This document shows positions 30,759 through 39,404 of a stretch of 64,000 nt of DNA, one piece after another. Below the pieces are notes generated by a model. It saw nothing but the letters and a program-made list of their open reading frames with translations. It had not been told where the DNA came from and ran no database searches. Origin of the DNA: RGIG4097 sp045613765 (GTDB lineage: Bacteria > Bacillota > Clostridia > Christensenellales > CAG-917); assembly GCA_045613765.1 (NCBI GenBank), contig JAZLBO010000021.1:25187-89186 (forward strand), read 5' to 3'. The first letter of the stretch is position 1. Every line of letters begins with the position of its first letter. The position numbers were made by a program, and so were the translations under genes.

Positions 30759-33326
30759 ATGGCAGACAATACAACCGAAAAAAATCTTGAAGAATTGGTT
30801 GAAGACAGCAACCCTACTCCCACAGAAACTCCCGTGGAGCAAGTGGAAGAAGTGATTGAAGTCTTCACAGACACGGAAACAGGGCTTACTGCAGACCAAG
30901 TGGCAAGCCGTGTTGCCGATGGCAAAATCAATGGCGAGCAGACAATCAAAACAAAGTCCATCCCACAAATCTTGCGTGAAAATATACTCACGTTTTTCAA
31001 CTTTGTGTTTGTGGCTTTTGCAGTGATACTGCTCTTTTTCACTTTCATTGAATTCAACCAAGTTGACGGCAAAATGACAGTGGAAACCCACTTTGACATT
31101 GCAGGCTTTGGCAACTTTGGATTTATGATCCTCATCATAGGCAACTGTGTTGTGGGTGTCGTGCAAGGAATACGCTCAAAGCGTACTATGGACAAGTTAT
31201 CCCTGCTCTCTGCCCCTAAGGCAATCGTTGTCCGTGACGGAGAAGAAAAGGAAATCGCCATTGAAGAAATTGTCCTTGATGACGTCACAATCCTTTCATC
31301 AGGCAAGCAAATTTGCGCAGACGGAATTATCGTTGACGGCACAATCGAAGTCAATGAAAGCCTTATAACAGGCGAGCCTGATGCCATTGTCAAAAACCCC
31401 GGCGACAAAGTTATGTCGGGCAGTTTTGTGGTGTCCGGCAAAGCAAAGTGCCAAGTTATACACGTAGGTCAAGACAACTTTGCAATGAAAATTATGTCAG
31501 GGGCAAAATATACAAAGCGTCCTTCAAGCGAGATTTGGCGCTCACTTATGTTTGTAACAAAGTTTATGTCCATTGCAATCATACCTGTCGGCATTGCCCT
31601 TTTCCTTATCAAATACCTTGCCCAAGGTGGCAATCTCAGTGATACTGCAGTCAAAACCATTGGCACACTCATTGGTATGATGCCCAGTGGCCTTGTTGCC
31701 CTTGCATCAACAGTGTTCTGCGTCAGTGTCATACGCCTTTCAAAATACAACACCAACGCCCAAGATTTGTATTGTATTGAAACCCTTGCCCGTGTTGACG
31801 TACTCTGCCTTGACAAAACAGGCACAATCACAGAAGGCACAATGGAAGTCAACGATATTGAGTGCGTATCCGGTGACGTTGAAGACACAAAACAACTGCT
31901 CAAGGACTTTACCTCTGCCCTTGACAGTGATGATGCAACATCAAATGCAATCAAAGATTACGTCAAGGACTTGACAAACTCAAGAGAACAAAGTGGCACA
32001 GTGCCCTTCTCATCACAAAGAAAGTGGAGTGGCGCAACCTTTGACGGTGTTTCATACGTCCTTGGCGCACCCGAATTTGTGCTTAAAGACATTGACGAAG
32101 ACGTCAAGTCCAAGATCTCATCAATGGCAGAGCAAGGCTATCGTGTCCTTGTATTCGCCAAGGCAAACGGCACTTTTGACGGCAACAATCTCCCCAATGG
32201 ACTTGAACTTGTTGCATACATCTACATCACAGACAAAATTAGAGAAGAAGCCCCCGACACCCTCAAATATTTCAAGGATCAAGGTGTCACAGTCAAGATT
32301 ATATCGGGGGACAACCCTGCAACAGTCCGTACGGTTGCAATGCGCGCAGGCCTTGAAGATTGCGACAATATCATTGATATGTCAACGGTCAGTGATGATG
32401 AAATCTTTGATATTGCAGACAAATACACCATATTCGGCAGAGTGTTGCCCCACCAAAAACTTGAACTTGTCAAGGCTTTGAAGGCAAAGGGACACACCGT
32501 TGCGATGACAGGCGACGGCGTCAATGACGTCCTTGCTTTGAAGGAAGCAGATTGCTCCGTTGCAATGGCATCAGGCTCAGACGCTGCCAAAAACGTCAGT
32601 TCCTTGGTGCTCCTTGACTCCAACTTTGCATCAATGCCCAAAGTGGTTGAAGAAGGCAGACGTAGCATCAACAACCTTGAACGTACTGCATCTTTGTACC
32701 TTATGAAAACACTCTACAACACAATGCTTGCAGTGTTGTTTATGATCATACCCATGGGGCTCCCCTTCGAGCCAAGAAACCTTACCGTCATCAGTTCCGT
32801 GACAATCGGTATGCCCTCAATCGCCCTTGCCCTTGAGCCCAACAAGGAAAGAGTGTCCGGCCACTTCTTGCCCAAAGTCCTATCCCACGCACTGCCCGGC
32901 AGTTTGACCGTTGTCATAGGCGCAATCGCAGTTATGATCACAAGCAACTTCATCTTGACGGATATGACCACCGAGCAAGTGCAAGGCATGTATATCGTGC
33001 TCACAACATTTGTTGGACTTATGTACCTTTTCAAAGTGTCACTGCCTTTCAGTTGGATACACGCAGTCAACTTCTTTGCAATGATCGCCATCTTTGTGGC
33101 GTTCCACTTCATCAAGGTGGGCAACCCCGATGGTGGCTTCTATTTCAGCACAATAGAGTTCTACGGACTCAACACCAACTATACTCCCGAAATGGCATAC
33201 GCCCTTCTCATAATCGGCGCACTCCTTGCAGGTATCTTTGTGGGACTGCTCTTTGCACTCAAAGGACTCACCAAACAACAAGACGGCAAATTTGTGCATT
33301 TCCTCAAAAAAGTAAAAGTGGTGTAA
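30759..33326 (+). CDS. P-type cation-transporting ATPase
   Basis: An 855-residue membrane pump. The actuator loop reads ITGEPD (about 203-207, where TGES is usual), the phosphorylation site is DKTGTITEG (about 351), and the hinge is MTGDGVNDVLALKEADC. The helix-4 ion-binding stretch is MMPSGLVALAS, where many P2-type pumps have PEGL/PEALP. About 50 acidic residues precede the first helix. Overall layout resembles the CtpE-like P-type ATPases of Gram-positives, suggested to move Ca2+, but the ion is not certain. GGTGGAAT precedes the ATG; terminator at 33365. Confidence 0.9.
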   Translation: MADNTTEKNLEELVEDSNPTPTETPVEQVEEVIEVFTDTETGLTADQVASRVADGKINGEQTIKTKSIPQILRENILTFFNFVFVAFAVILLFFTFIEFNQVDGKMTVETHFDIAGFGNFGFMILIIGNCVVGVVQGIRSKRTMDKLSLLSAPKAIVVRDGEEKEIAIEEIVLDDVTILSSGKQICADGIIVDGTIEVNESLITGEPDAIVKNPGDKVMSGSFVVSGKAKCQVIHVGQDNFAMKIMSGAKYTKRPSSEIWRSLMFVTKFMSIAIIPVGIALFLIKYLAQGGNLSDTAVKTIGTLIGMMPSGLVALASTVFCVSVIRLSKYNTNAQDLYCIETLARVDVLCLDKTGTITEGTMEVNDIECVSGDVEDTKQLLKDFTSALDSDDATSNAIKDYVKDLTNSREQSGTVPFSSQRKWSGATFDGVSYVLGAPEFVLKDIDEDVKSKISSMAEQGYRVLVFAKANGTFDGNNLPNGLELVAYIYITDKIREEAPDTLKYFKDQGVTVKIISGDNPATVRTVAMRAGLEDCDNIIDMSTVSDDEIFDIADKYTIFGRVLPHQKLELVKALKAKGHTVAMTGDGVNDVLALKEADCSVAMASGSDAAKNVSSLVLLDSNFASMPKVVEEGRRSINNLERTASLYLMKTLYNTMLAVLFMIIPMGLPFEPRNLTVISSVTIGMPSIALALEPNKERVSGHFLPKVLSHALPGSLTVVIGAIAVMITSNFILTDMTTEQVQGMYIVLTTFVGLMYLFKVSLPFSWIHAVNFFAMIAIFVAFHFIKVGNPDGGFYFSTIEFYGLNTNYTPEMAYALLIIGALLAGIFVGLLFALKGLTKQQDGKFVHFLKKVKVV

Positions 33327-33364
33327 TCCAACTGCTTTTCAACCAAATCCACACTTTATCCAAC

Positions 33365-33394
33365 AAAAAAGAGCAACTCACGTTGCTCTTTTTA
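33365..33394. terminator. Terminator between ATPase and XRE cassette
   Basis: AAAAAGAGCAAC and GTTGCTCTTTTT around TCAC; bidirectional between convergent genes. Confidence 0.92.
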
Positions 33395-33419
33395 TCTTTT
33401 ACGTCTATTTTCGTATGCT

Positions 33420-33764
33420 TTACAAAGTGATTTTGATGTGGTCGCCTTCGTGATCTGCCACTTCAACAAGCACCAGTCCTTTGTGTTCTTTTAATATCTC
33501 GATTGACTTTGAGAAGAACTCCTTTAATTCCTTCTTTGACGGCAAGTTGTCAATATGCTCTTGCATTGTATTTATGCCTTCTTCCACCATATCCTCAACC
33601 TCGTCTTCAGTGAGGTGTTCTTTGAGGTCATTGCTATTTATGTGGTCAAGGAAATTTTGTCTATTCTTGTTCATTGCCCAAGCCACTATCCCTGCCATCG
33701 ACTTGAAAAGTGGAATATACAAGGTTTTTTTCTTGCCACCTTCTCCTGCAATTTCTATTTTCAT
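33420..33764 (-). CDS. Hypothetical protein coupled to XRE regulator
   Basis: A 114-residue protein from ATG 33764 (MKIEIAGEGGKKKTLYIPLF). It has a short beta-rich N-terminus, a hydrophobic stretch (SMAGIVAWAM), a helical middle and an end (EVADHEGDHIKITL) that resembles the end of its upstream neighbour (EVNSADGDIIEVWVE). Both thus share a DG/EGD-strand motif. The start codon overlaps the neighbour's stop (TAATG), giving tight coupling. Possibly a partner or anti-repressor of the regulator; function unknown. Confidence 0.7.
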   Translation of the reverse strand: MKIEIAGEGGKKKTLYIPLFKSMAGIVAWAMNKNRQNFLDHINSNDLKEHLTEDEVEDMVEEGINTMQEHIDNLPSKKELKEFFSKSIEILKEHKGLVLVEVADHEGDHIKITL

Positions 33765-34258
33765 TATTCCACCCACACTTCAATGATGTCGCCATCGGCA
33801 GAATTGACTTCCACAAGTTTGCCCATGACGCCCATTGACACCATATTGAAGATTTGTTTGAAATCAATCTTTTTGAAGACGTTGTCCATATCCCCGCCAA
33901 ATGACACACTTGATGCAATACCGTCGTTGGCAAGGAGCAATTCCATGAGAGCGAGGGGGAGATTTACGTTGATCTTGTCGCCGTCTGCGCTCAAGACCTT
34001 GATGCGCAAAAATTTACTGCTCATATCCTTGGTTTCAACAAGTCTTGTGACAGGGCCTTCGCCGTCGTCCATAAGTTCGTCCACGCTCACGCCAAAGGTG
34101 CGTGCGATTGTCTTAAGAAGTGCAATGTCGGGGCAAGAAATATCGTTTTCCCACTTGCTTACTGCTTGTGATGAAACGCCACAGATTTCTGCCAATGCTT
34201 CTTGGGTGATATTCTTTTCTTTTCTAAATGTTGCAATGTTTTGACCTAATGTTTTCAT
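33764..34258 (-). CDS. XRE-family regulator with C-terminal sensor-like domain
   Basis: A 164-residue protein from ATG 34258 (MKTLGQNIATFRKEKN) with a strong AAAGGAGGACCGT in front. Residues 1-65 form an HTH: NITQEALAEICGVSSQAVSKWENDISCPD. The rest (FLRIKVLSADGDKINVNLPLAL, FNMVSMGVMGKLVEV) looks like the DUF4097/SHOCT-linked beta modules common in Firmicutes XRE proteins. Upstream lies a set of AACCAYT repeats at about 20-base spacing (34325-34430), probably its own operator. Confidence 0.85.
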   Translation of the reverse strand: MKTLGQNIATFRKEKNITQEALAEICGVSSQAVSKWENDISCPDIALLKTIARTFGVSVDELMDDGEGPVTRLVETKDMSSKFLRIKVLSADGDKINVNLPLALMELLLANDGIASSVSFGGDMDNVFKKIDFKQIFNMVSMGVMGKLVEVNSADGDIIEVWVE

Positions 34259-34324
34259 ACGGTCCTCCTTTGTTGGATTGATTTGATGACTCAATTATCC
34301 ATCAAAATTCTTCAAAAATCCACA

Positions 34325-34430
34325 TACCATTGGTTAAATTTGCCAACCATTAGTTTCAAATTCATACAACCACCAGTTGTATCAACCATTTTACACCCAA
34401 ATCAACCACTCGTAAAGACAAATAACCACT
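34325..34430. promoter_or_regulatory. Phased AACCAYT repeats upstream of XRE gene
   Basis: TACCAT at 34325, then AACCAT/AACCAC at 34345, 34368, 34384, 34404 and 34424: spacings 20, 23, 16, 20, 20 bases, about two helical turns each. All same-strand. Likely binding sites for a cooperative regulator. Confidence 0.6.
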
Positions 34431-34459
34431 TTTTGATGAAATTTGTGGCTTTCCCAGAA

Positions 34460-34492
34460 AAATAAAAAGCCACCCAACCGAGTGGCTTTTTG
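34460..34492 (-). terminator. Terminator of the subtilase gene
   Basis: AAAAGCCAC and GTGGCTTTT around CCAACCGA; T run on the minus strand side. Confidence 0.88.
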
Positions 34493-34513
34493 TATTAAGT
34501 TAAATGCTTGGGC

Positions 34514-37500
34514 TTAGCCGAAGTATGCTTCTGCGCTTGCGCCGTATTTGATCATCATATCCATAAGTGCAAGGAAATTTGCATTAGTCATTTTGTCAAG
34601 TGCAACTGCTATATATGATTCAATGCTGTATGTATATGTGTCACCAATTTGTTCACCACTACTCTTTCTGTAGAACTTGATTGTGAATGTATCTCTCATT
34701 TGGGTTGCACCATATTCTGAGAACACATATTGATATCTATTGTCACCACCAGAAATCTTTTCAAACTGGCTTCCGTCAACAATCATTACCCTGTCATTTC
34801 CACTGATTGAATAACAGTAGATGATTGCAAATACGTCATTTACATCGCAGTAGACATCAAACACAATTCTTGAATCAATTGTCTTCATAAGAGCAATTGA
34901 TGAGCCTTGAACCTTCACAAGTCCATCTGCTCCTTCAATCTTCTCTGCCTTGGATGACACTTCAGGCATTTCGGGTGTGGCGTATTCCTTTTGTTCATCT
35001 GTAAGGTCTTTATTGACAAGATCATTGGTGTTGTAATTGAAATACACTTGTGATGCTGCACCATAGTTGAGAAGGTCAACAAGGAGTGTTCTAAACTTTG
35101 CGTTGGTTGTCTTTGCAAGTTGACCATAAGCATATTCTCGTACGCTGAATGTATCCACATCCTTCACTCTGCCATCTGCAATGAGTGTTGCTGTCGCTTC
35201 AATTCCGTATTCCTTTGCATTAAGGTTGCCATAGACGAATCTATACATGTTTTTGCCGGAAACCTTTGCGGATGTATATTCGGTGACAACATCAACTTCT
35301 TCTCTGATAACTTCGCCGTTACCGTCTGCATATACAGGCTTTTTCACTTCCAATGAGATGTTTTCCTTTCCTGCCAATGCATCTGCATCAACGTAGAATA
35401 CCATTGTCATTTCTCTTTCAAGTGAGAGTGTTTTCACTGCGATATAAGGATACTCAACATATTCTGCAACTGCAGTAAATGCCACTTCACCAGCAGGCAT
35501 TGTAAAGATAAAGTCCATTTCTGTGCTGTTTGCAACAAGACTTTCATCTGAACTCAACCATTGAATCCACTTGTAATCCTCTTGAAGTTCTGCATCAATT
35601 TTGACTGTCTCGCCATAGAGATATGTTCCGTCGCCTGTTGCTGAAATGAGTTCATCACCAAAGTTGAGGATCACTAAGTATTCATTTCTGTCATAGTAGA
35701 TGTCAATCACTGCGTTTCCGTTGCCAGCAATATTTGTTTGGTTAAATGCAAGCGCTGCGAAACCTACATAATCCTTTGCAACCACATTTGTTTCAGTGTC
35801 TGTTGTGCCTGCAAGCTTGTCTGTTTCGACAAGAATATAGTACTTGCCATCAACAGCAACTGCGCCCTCTGCGCTCAATACTTGTTGCCAATGTCTGACT
35901 TGATATTCTGTGTTTGTGTTTGCCTCGAACACTGCACTGATTGTGTGATTTGCTGAGATGTTTTCAAAGGTGCACTCACTTGATGCTTCAACGATTTTAC
36001 CATCAATAATGAGATGCTTGATGTGATATCCTGCGTCAGGTGTGATTTCAAAGGTTGCACTATCCCCAATAGTATATGAACCACTAATACGTCTAATTGA
36101 GCCATGTTCACTTGGGATAACCTCAATATCAAATTCTGACATTTTGATAAAAGAAACATCCAAGGTATGATTTTCGGACAACTTGACAAATTTATAACCA
36201 TTTTCGACTGCTTTGGCGGTTTCTTCCTCAGAAAGCACAACGCCATCAACAGTTATAGATTCAACCTGATATCCAGAAGCAGGCTCTATAATGTATGTCT
36301 GTGTAGTTCCTGATTTGAAATATTTAAGTCCACGATGTGGTGATACAAATCCACCATCATCAAATGTTACATAAATTGCAAATTGACCATCTAATGACGC
36401 ACTAGAATGATAGTAATATTCTCCAAATTGGACACTGTAGTTATAGTTTTTAAATTTTCCATTGGTTGTTGTTTTATCCTCGGGCAACACTGATTTAGAT
36501 ATAAAAGGATTAGCTCCATAAGGGATAAGTCCAGACGACTCCAATTGTCCCAAATAGTCTTTTGTTATCTCATCAGTGAAATTCAACGTAATGCCATGGG
36601 CACTTCTATTCTCAGCAATCCATGCTCCCTGTCGCGACATGACCATAGATGCGGAATTGATGACGAAGTTTGATACGTCATCAAGTTCCCAGAACATTTG
36701 TTCGGGATACGTCTCAACTTTTTCACCAAACACCAAAGTGTCAATGTATGCATCTCTAAATACATTATTGTATTTTTTTGTCCAAGAGTCTACTTGCTCC
36801 GTATATCCGGATGCAGAACAGTTGATTGAGTTATAATAAAGGGTATTGATTTGTGTATTCTCAAATGCAAAGCTACCAATTGTTGTAATTGTTTCAGGAA
36901 TCGTCAAACAATTGATTTTTGCACCAACTGCAACGCCTGCATTGATTGTCGTAATTGTATATTCAACACCTGCGATTTCAACCTTTGATTTAATGTCTAA
37001 GTTGAAATTGGACTTGCCAGCTTCAACTGCAATCAATGCGGTGGTTGAATAGAGTCCCACACCATCAAAATATAATGTTGTGTTGTCTGGATCCACCGTG
37101 ATATTCTTAATCTTTGTTCCAAACAGTGCAGATTTATCTATTTTGCTTGAATTAGCTCTATGACCAAAATTAAATTCTTCTAAGTTAAGATTTTTAAAGC
37201 TGTCGGCATACAATGTGGTAAGATTTGGTACATCTATATATCTTAAATTTAAGCAGTCCTCAAATGCCCTGTAACTGACAGTTGTAATGCCCGGCATGGA
37301 TATTTTTTCCAACATTGTATTGCCCCTAAAAAGATCCATATCTATTCCACGAGCACTAAGTCCATCTATATACGGCGGCAACACCAATTCTTTATAATTT
37401 CCAGTATAGCCCTTTAACCATCCATTTGGGTTAACAAAAAAGCACTCATCGACCGGTGTGTACTCATAAAAATATGACAGTCTATACACATCAGTCATTT

Positions 37501-39205
37501 CGACAATCTCTCCGTCAACAACTTTGAAACCGACGAATTTCATTTCTGCACTTCGTTCAACAGCTATTGCTCCAGTGTATTCTTGTCCATTTGTCAAAGT
37601 AGGCAATGTATCGTCTGTGGTATATATGACTTTAAGTTCTGGATTTGAGCAGATTGCTTCAATCTCAAAGCTTTTATCAAACCATTTATTATATGTACAT
37701 CCTTCAACTGCAACGCCATTTTCTAAAAACTCAATATAATCATCGTTGATTTCGTATTCAAAGTACTTAAAATTCACCATACCATTGCCGTAATATGGAT
37801 CTTTTCCTCCTTCGCCCTGGTCAACAGCCAATTCATAGAGTTTCTTTTCAACTTGTTCTGCTGTATAATCCTTAAATTCAGGATTCAAACGCAACAAAGC
37901 AACGGCTGCCGCCACTTGAGGGGATGCCATTGATGTGCCACTCATGCTCTTCATATCAGAGCAGGGTCCATTTGAAGATGCAATGCCTGCAGACAAGATA
38001 TCCGTGCCGGGCGCGGCAATATCAACCATCGAACCATATGTCGAAAATGTATTGTTAAAAATGTAATGGTTGTCAGATTGTACCAAAGCAGACACAGCAA
38101 TTGCATTCAAGCCTTCAAGATTGTTTTCTTTCCTATCATTGCCAACAGCTGTTACTGGCAAAATACCCAGCTCCATCATAGGGTTATAACATTGTTTGTT
38201 GAAGTTGTTGAGCTCGCTATAATCTGTTTTACCACCGCCATCAAAACTCAGATTGGTGCTCACAACTTCGTATTGCTTAGAGTAGATATTGATGACTCTC
38301 AAATATGCAGCAATCATTGTAGTAGAAGAAGATTTTCCACTAGTGTTCGAGATTTTGATAGGCAAAATTTTGATGTTGCTTGGTGTCAGCCCTGTAATAA
38401 TGCCAGCAACATGTGTTCCATGGTTTATGTCATCCTCAAAACTATGTTTATTTGAGTCCCCTTCGTCTATATCTGTAGTCGCTGGGTCATCAACGTCAAA
38501 AGCAAGGTTATCATAGCTGTATTTATACTTTGAATTATAATATGAGTATCCTCTGATTTTGCCATTTTCATCTGTCAAAAGTCTGCCTTCAAACATTGGG
38601 TGAGAGGTGTTGATGCCAGTGTCAAGAACAACCACAACAACTTCTCTGTCTGTTTCAGCAGATTTGTTGTCTAAAAGGTATTGTCTATATCCACCAAGAT
38701 CCATGGCTTCTGCACCCCAGTTGTCATAGCCTGAATAATCATATTCCTTTTCTGCATATTCCGCTACTTCAACTATTCTATCAACACTGACAATAAGAGA
38801 CTTGTCTGCGCTGAGCTTGTTATATGCAATTTTTGTTTCCTCTTCTGTTGCATAACTAAAAATGTGCAAGTCACCATAGTTTGCAATCTTTTGTGCCCCG
38901 TATGTATTTTTGACAGTTCCTGTGACAATCAATCTTTTTAGGCTAAAATCGTTGCCCTCTTCCATATCGTCAGACACTGAATATGAATTGCCAATGCCAG
39001 TATCATTACCAGCGTTACCATCACTTGCATCCATAGACAAATCGCTGTTCATGTCCAGCAAATCTCGTTCAAATTGTAAAAATGCTTGTACATCTGCTTT
39101 GGTGTTTTCAACTTTAACGTCAAAGTTGATGCTGTCTGAAAAGACAATACCAACACAGACCGCCACCAAAACAAGAATTAAACTTGTTTGTAAAACCTTT
39201 CTCAC
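34514..39205 (-). CDS. Giant secreted subtilisin-like protease with BspA and bacterial-repeat domains
   Basis: A 1563-residue exported protein. After a signal sequence (VLQTSLILVLVAVCVGIVF) and a ~150-residue propeptide-like part comes an S8 peptidase with Asp195 (VVVLDTGINTSHP), His262 (NHGTHVAGII), oxyanion Asn355 (AVGND) and Ser424 (GTSMASPQVA). Next are BspA-type leucine-rich repeats (TTIGSFAFENTQI, VSYRAFEDCLNL), then repeat domains (GYQVESITVDG; GYHIKHLIIDG) and a MucBP-like part. The last ~280 residues hold a twice-repeated domain ending in LLNYGAASQVYFNYNT and MMIKYGASAEAYFG. Start is GTG at 39205, seven bases after AAGGAG. No sortase signal is seen; attachment is unclear. Confidence 0.9.
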   Translation of the reverse strand: MRKVLQTSLILVLVAVCVGIVFSDSINFDVKVENTKADVQAFLQFERDLLDMNSDLSMDASDGNAGNDTGIGNSYSVSDDMEEGNDFSLKRLIVTGTVKNTYGAQKIANYGDLHIFSYATEEETKIAYNKLSADKSLIVSVDRIVEVAEYAEKEYDYSGYDNWGAEAMDLGGYRQYLLDNKSAETDREVVVVVLDTGINTSHPMFEGRLLTDENGKIRGYSYYNSKYKYSYDNLAFDVDDPATTDIDEGDSNKHSFEDDINHGTHVAGIITGLTPSNIKILPIKISNTSGKSSSTTMIAAYLRVINIYSKQYEVVSTNLSFDGGGKTDYSELNNFNKQCYNPMMELGILPVTAVGNDRKENNLEGLNAIAVSALVQSDNHYIFNNTFSTYGSMVDIAAPGTDILSAGIASSNGPCSDMKSMSGTSMASPQVAAAVALLRLNPEFKDYTAEQVEKKLYELAVDQGEGGKDPYYGNGMVNFKYFEYEINDDYIEFLENGVAVEGCTYNKWFDKSFEIEAICSNPELKVIYTTDDTLPTLTNGQEYTGAIAVERSAEMKFVGFKVVDGEIVEMTDVYRLSYFYEYTPVDECFFVNPNGWLKGYTGNYKELVLPPYIDGLSARGIDMDLFRGNTMLEKISMPGITTVSYRAFEDCLNLRYIDVPNLTTLYADSFKNLNLEEFNFGHRANSSKIDKSALFGTKIKNITVDPDNTTLYFDGVGLYSTTALIAVEAGKSNFNLDIKSKVEIAGVEYTITTINAGVAVGAKINCLTIPETITTIGSFAFENTQINTLYYNSINCSASGYTEQVDSWTKKYNNVFRDAYIDTLVFGEKVETYPEQMFWELDDVSNFVINSASMVMSRQGAWIAENRSAHGITLNFTDEITKDYLGQLESSGLIPYGANPFISKSVLPEDKTTTNGKFKNYNYSVQFGEYYYHSSASLDGQFAIYVTFDDGGFVSPHRGLKYFKSGTTQTYIIEPASGYQVESITVDGVVLSEEETAKAVENGYKFVKLSENHTLDVSFIKMSEFDIEVIPSEHGSIRRISGSYTIGDSATFEITPDAGYHIKHLIIDGKIVEASSECTFENISANHTISAVFEANTNTEYQVRHWQQVLSAEGAVAVDGKYYILVETDKLAGTTDTETNVVAKDYVGFAALAFNQTNIAGNGNAVIDIYYDRNEYLVILNFGDELISATGDGTYLYGETVKIDAELQEDYKWIQWLSSDESLVANSTEMDFIFTMPAGEVAFTAVAEYVEYPYIAVKTLSLEREMTMVFYVDADALAGKENISLEVKKPVYADGNGEVIREEVDVVTEYTSAKVSGKNMYRFVYGNLNAKEYGIEATATLIADGRVKDVDTFSVREYAYGQLAKTTNAKFRTLLVDLLNYGAASQVYFNYNTNDLVNKDLTDEQKEYATPEMPEVSSKAEKIEGADGLVKVQGSSIALMKTIDSRIVFDVYCDVNDVFAIIYCYSISGNDRVMIVDGSQFEKISGGDNRYQYVFSEYGATQMRDTFTIKFYRKSSGEQIGDTYTYSIESYIAVALDKMTNANFLALMDMMIKYGASAEAYFG

Positions 39206-39335
39206 TTCATTTCTCCTTAAAAAAAGATGTTCTCAGTATATCACAATGTTTAATTAAATCAAAACGAAACATGCCATCAAAACTCTGATTTTTCAACATT
39301 TTTCCTAAATCGTACAATATATCATGCGCAAGATA

Positions 39336-39374
39336 CAAAAAAAAAGAGAACATTTCTTTTACTGAAATGTTCTC
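39336..39374 (-). terminator. Terminator after thrS
   Basis: GAGAACATTTC and GAAATGTTCTC around seven bases, with nine T on the minus strand. Confidence 0.9.
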
Positions 39375-39404
39375 AATGTTAGTTGCTTTAATTCACGGTA
39401 GTTC

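Noticed and set aside
37524..39257. Plus-strand ORFs opposite the subtilase gene
   Set aside because: Shadows of the real reading frame with no SD or domain signal.
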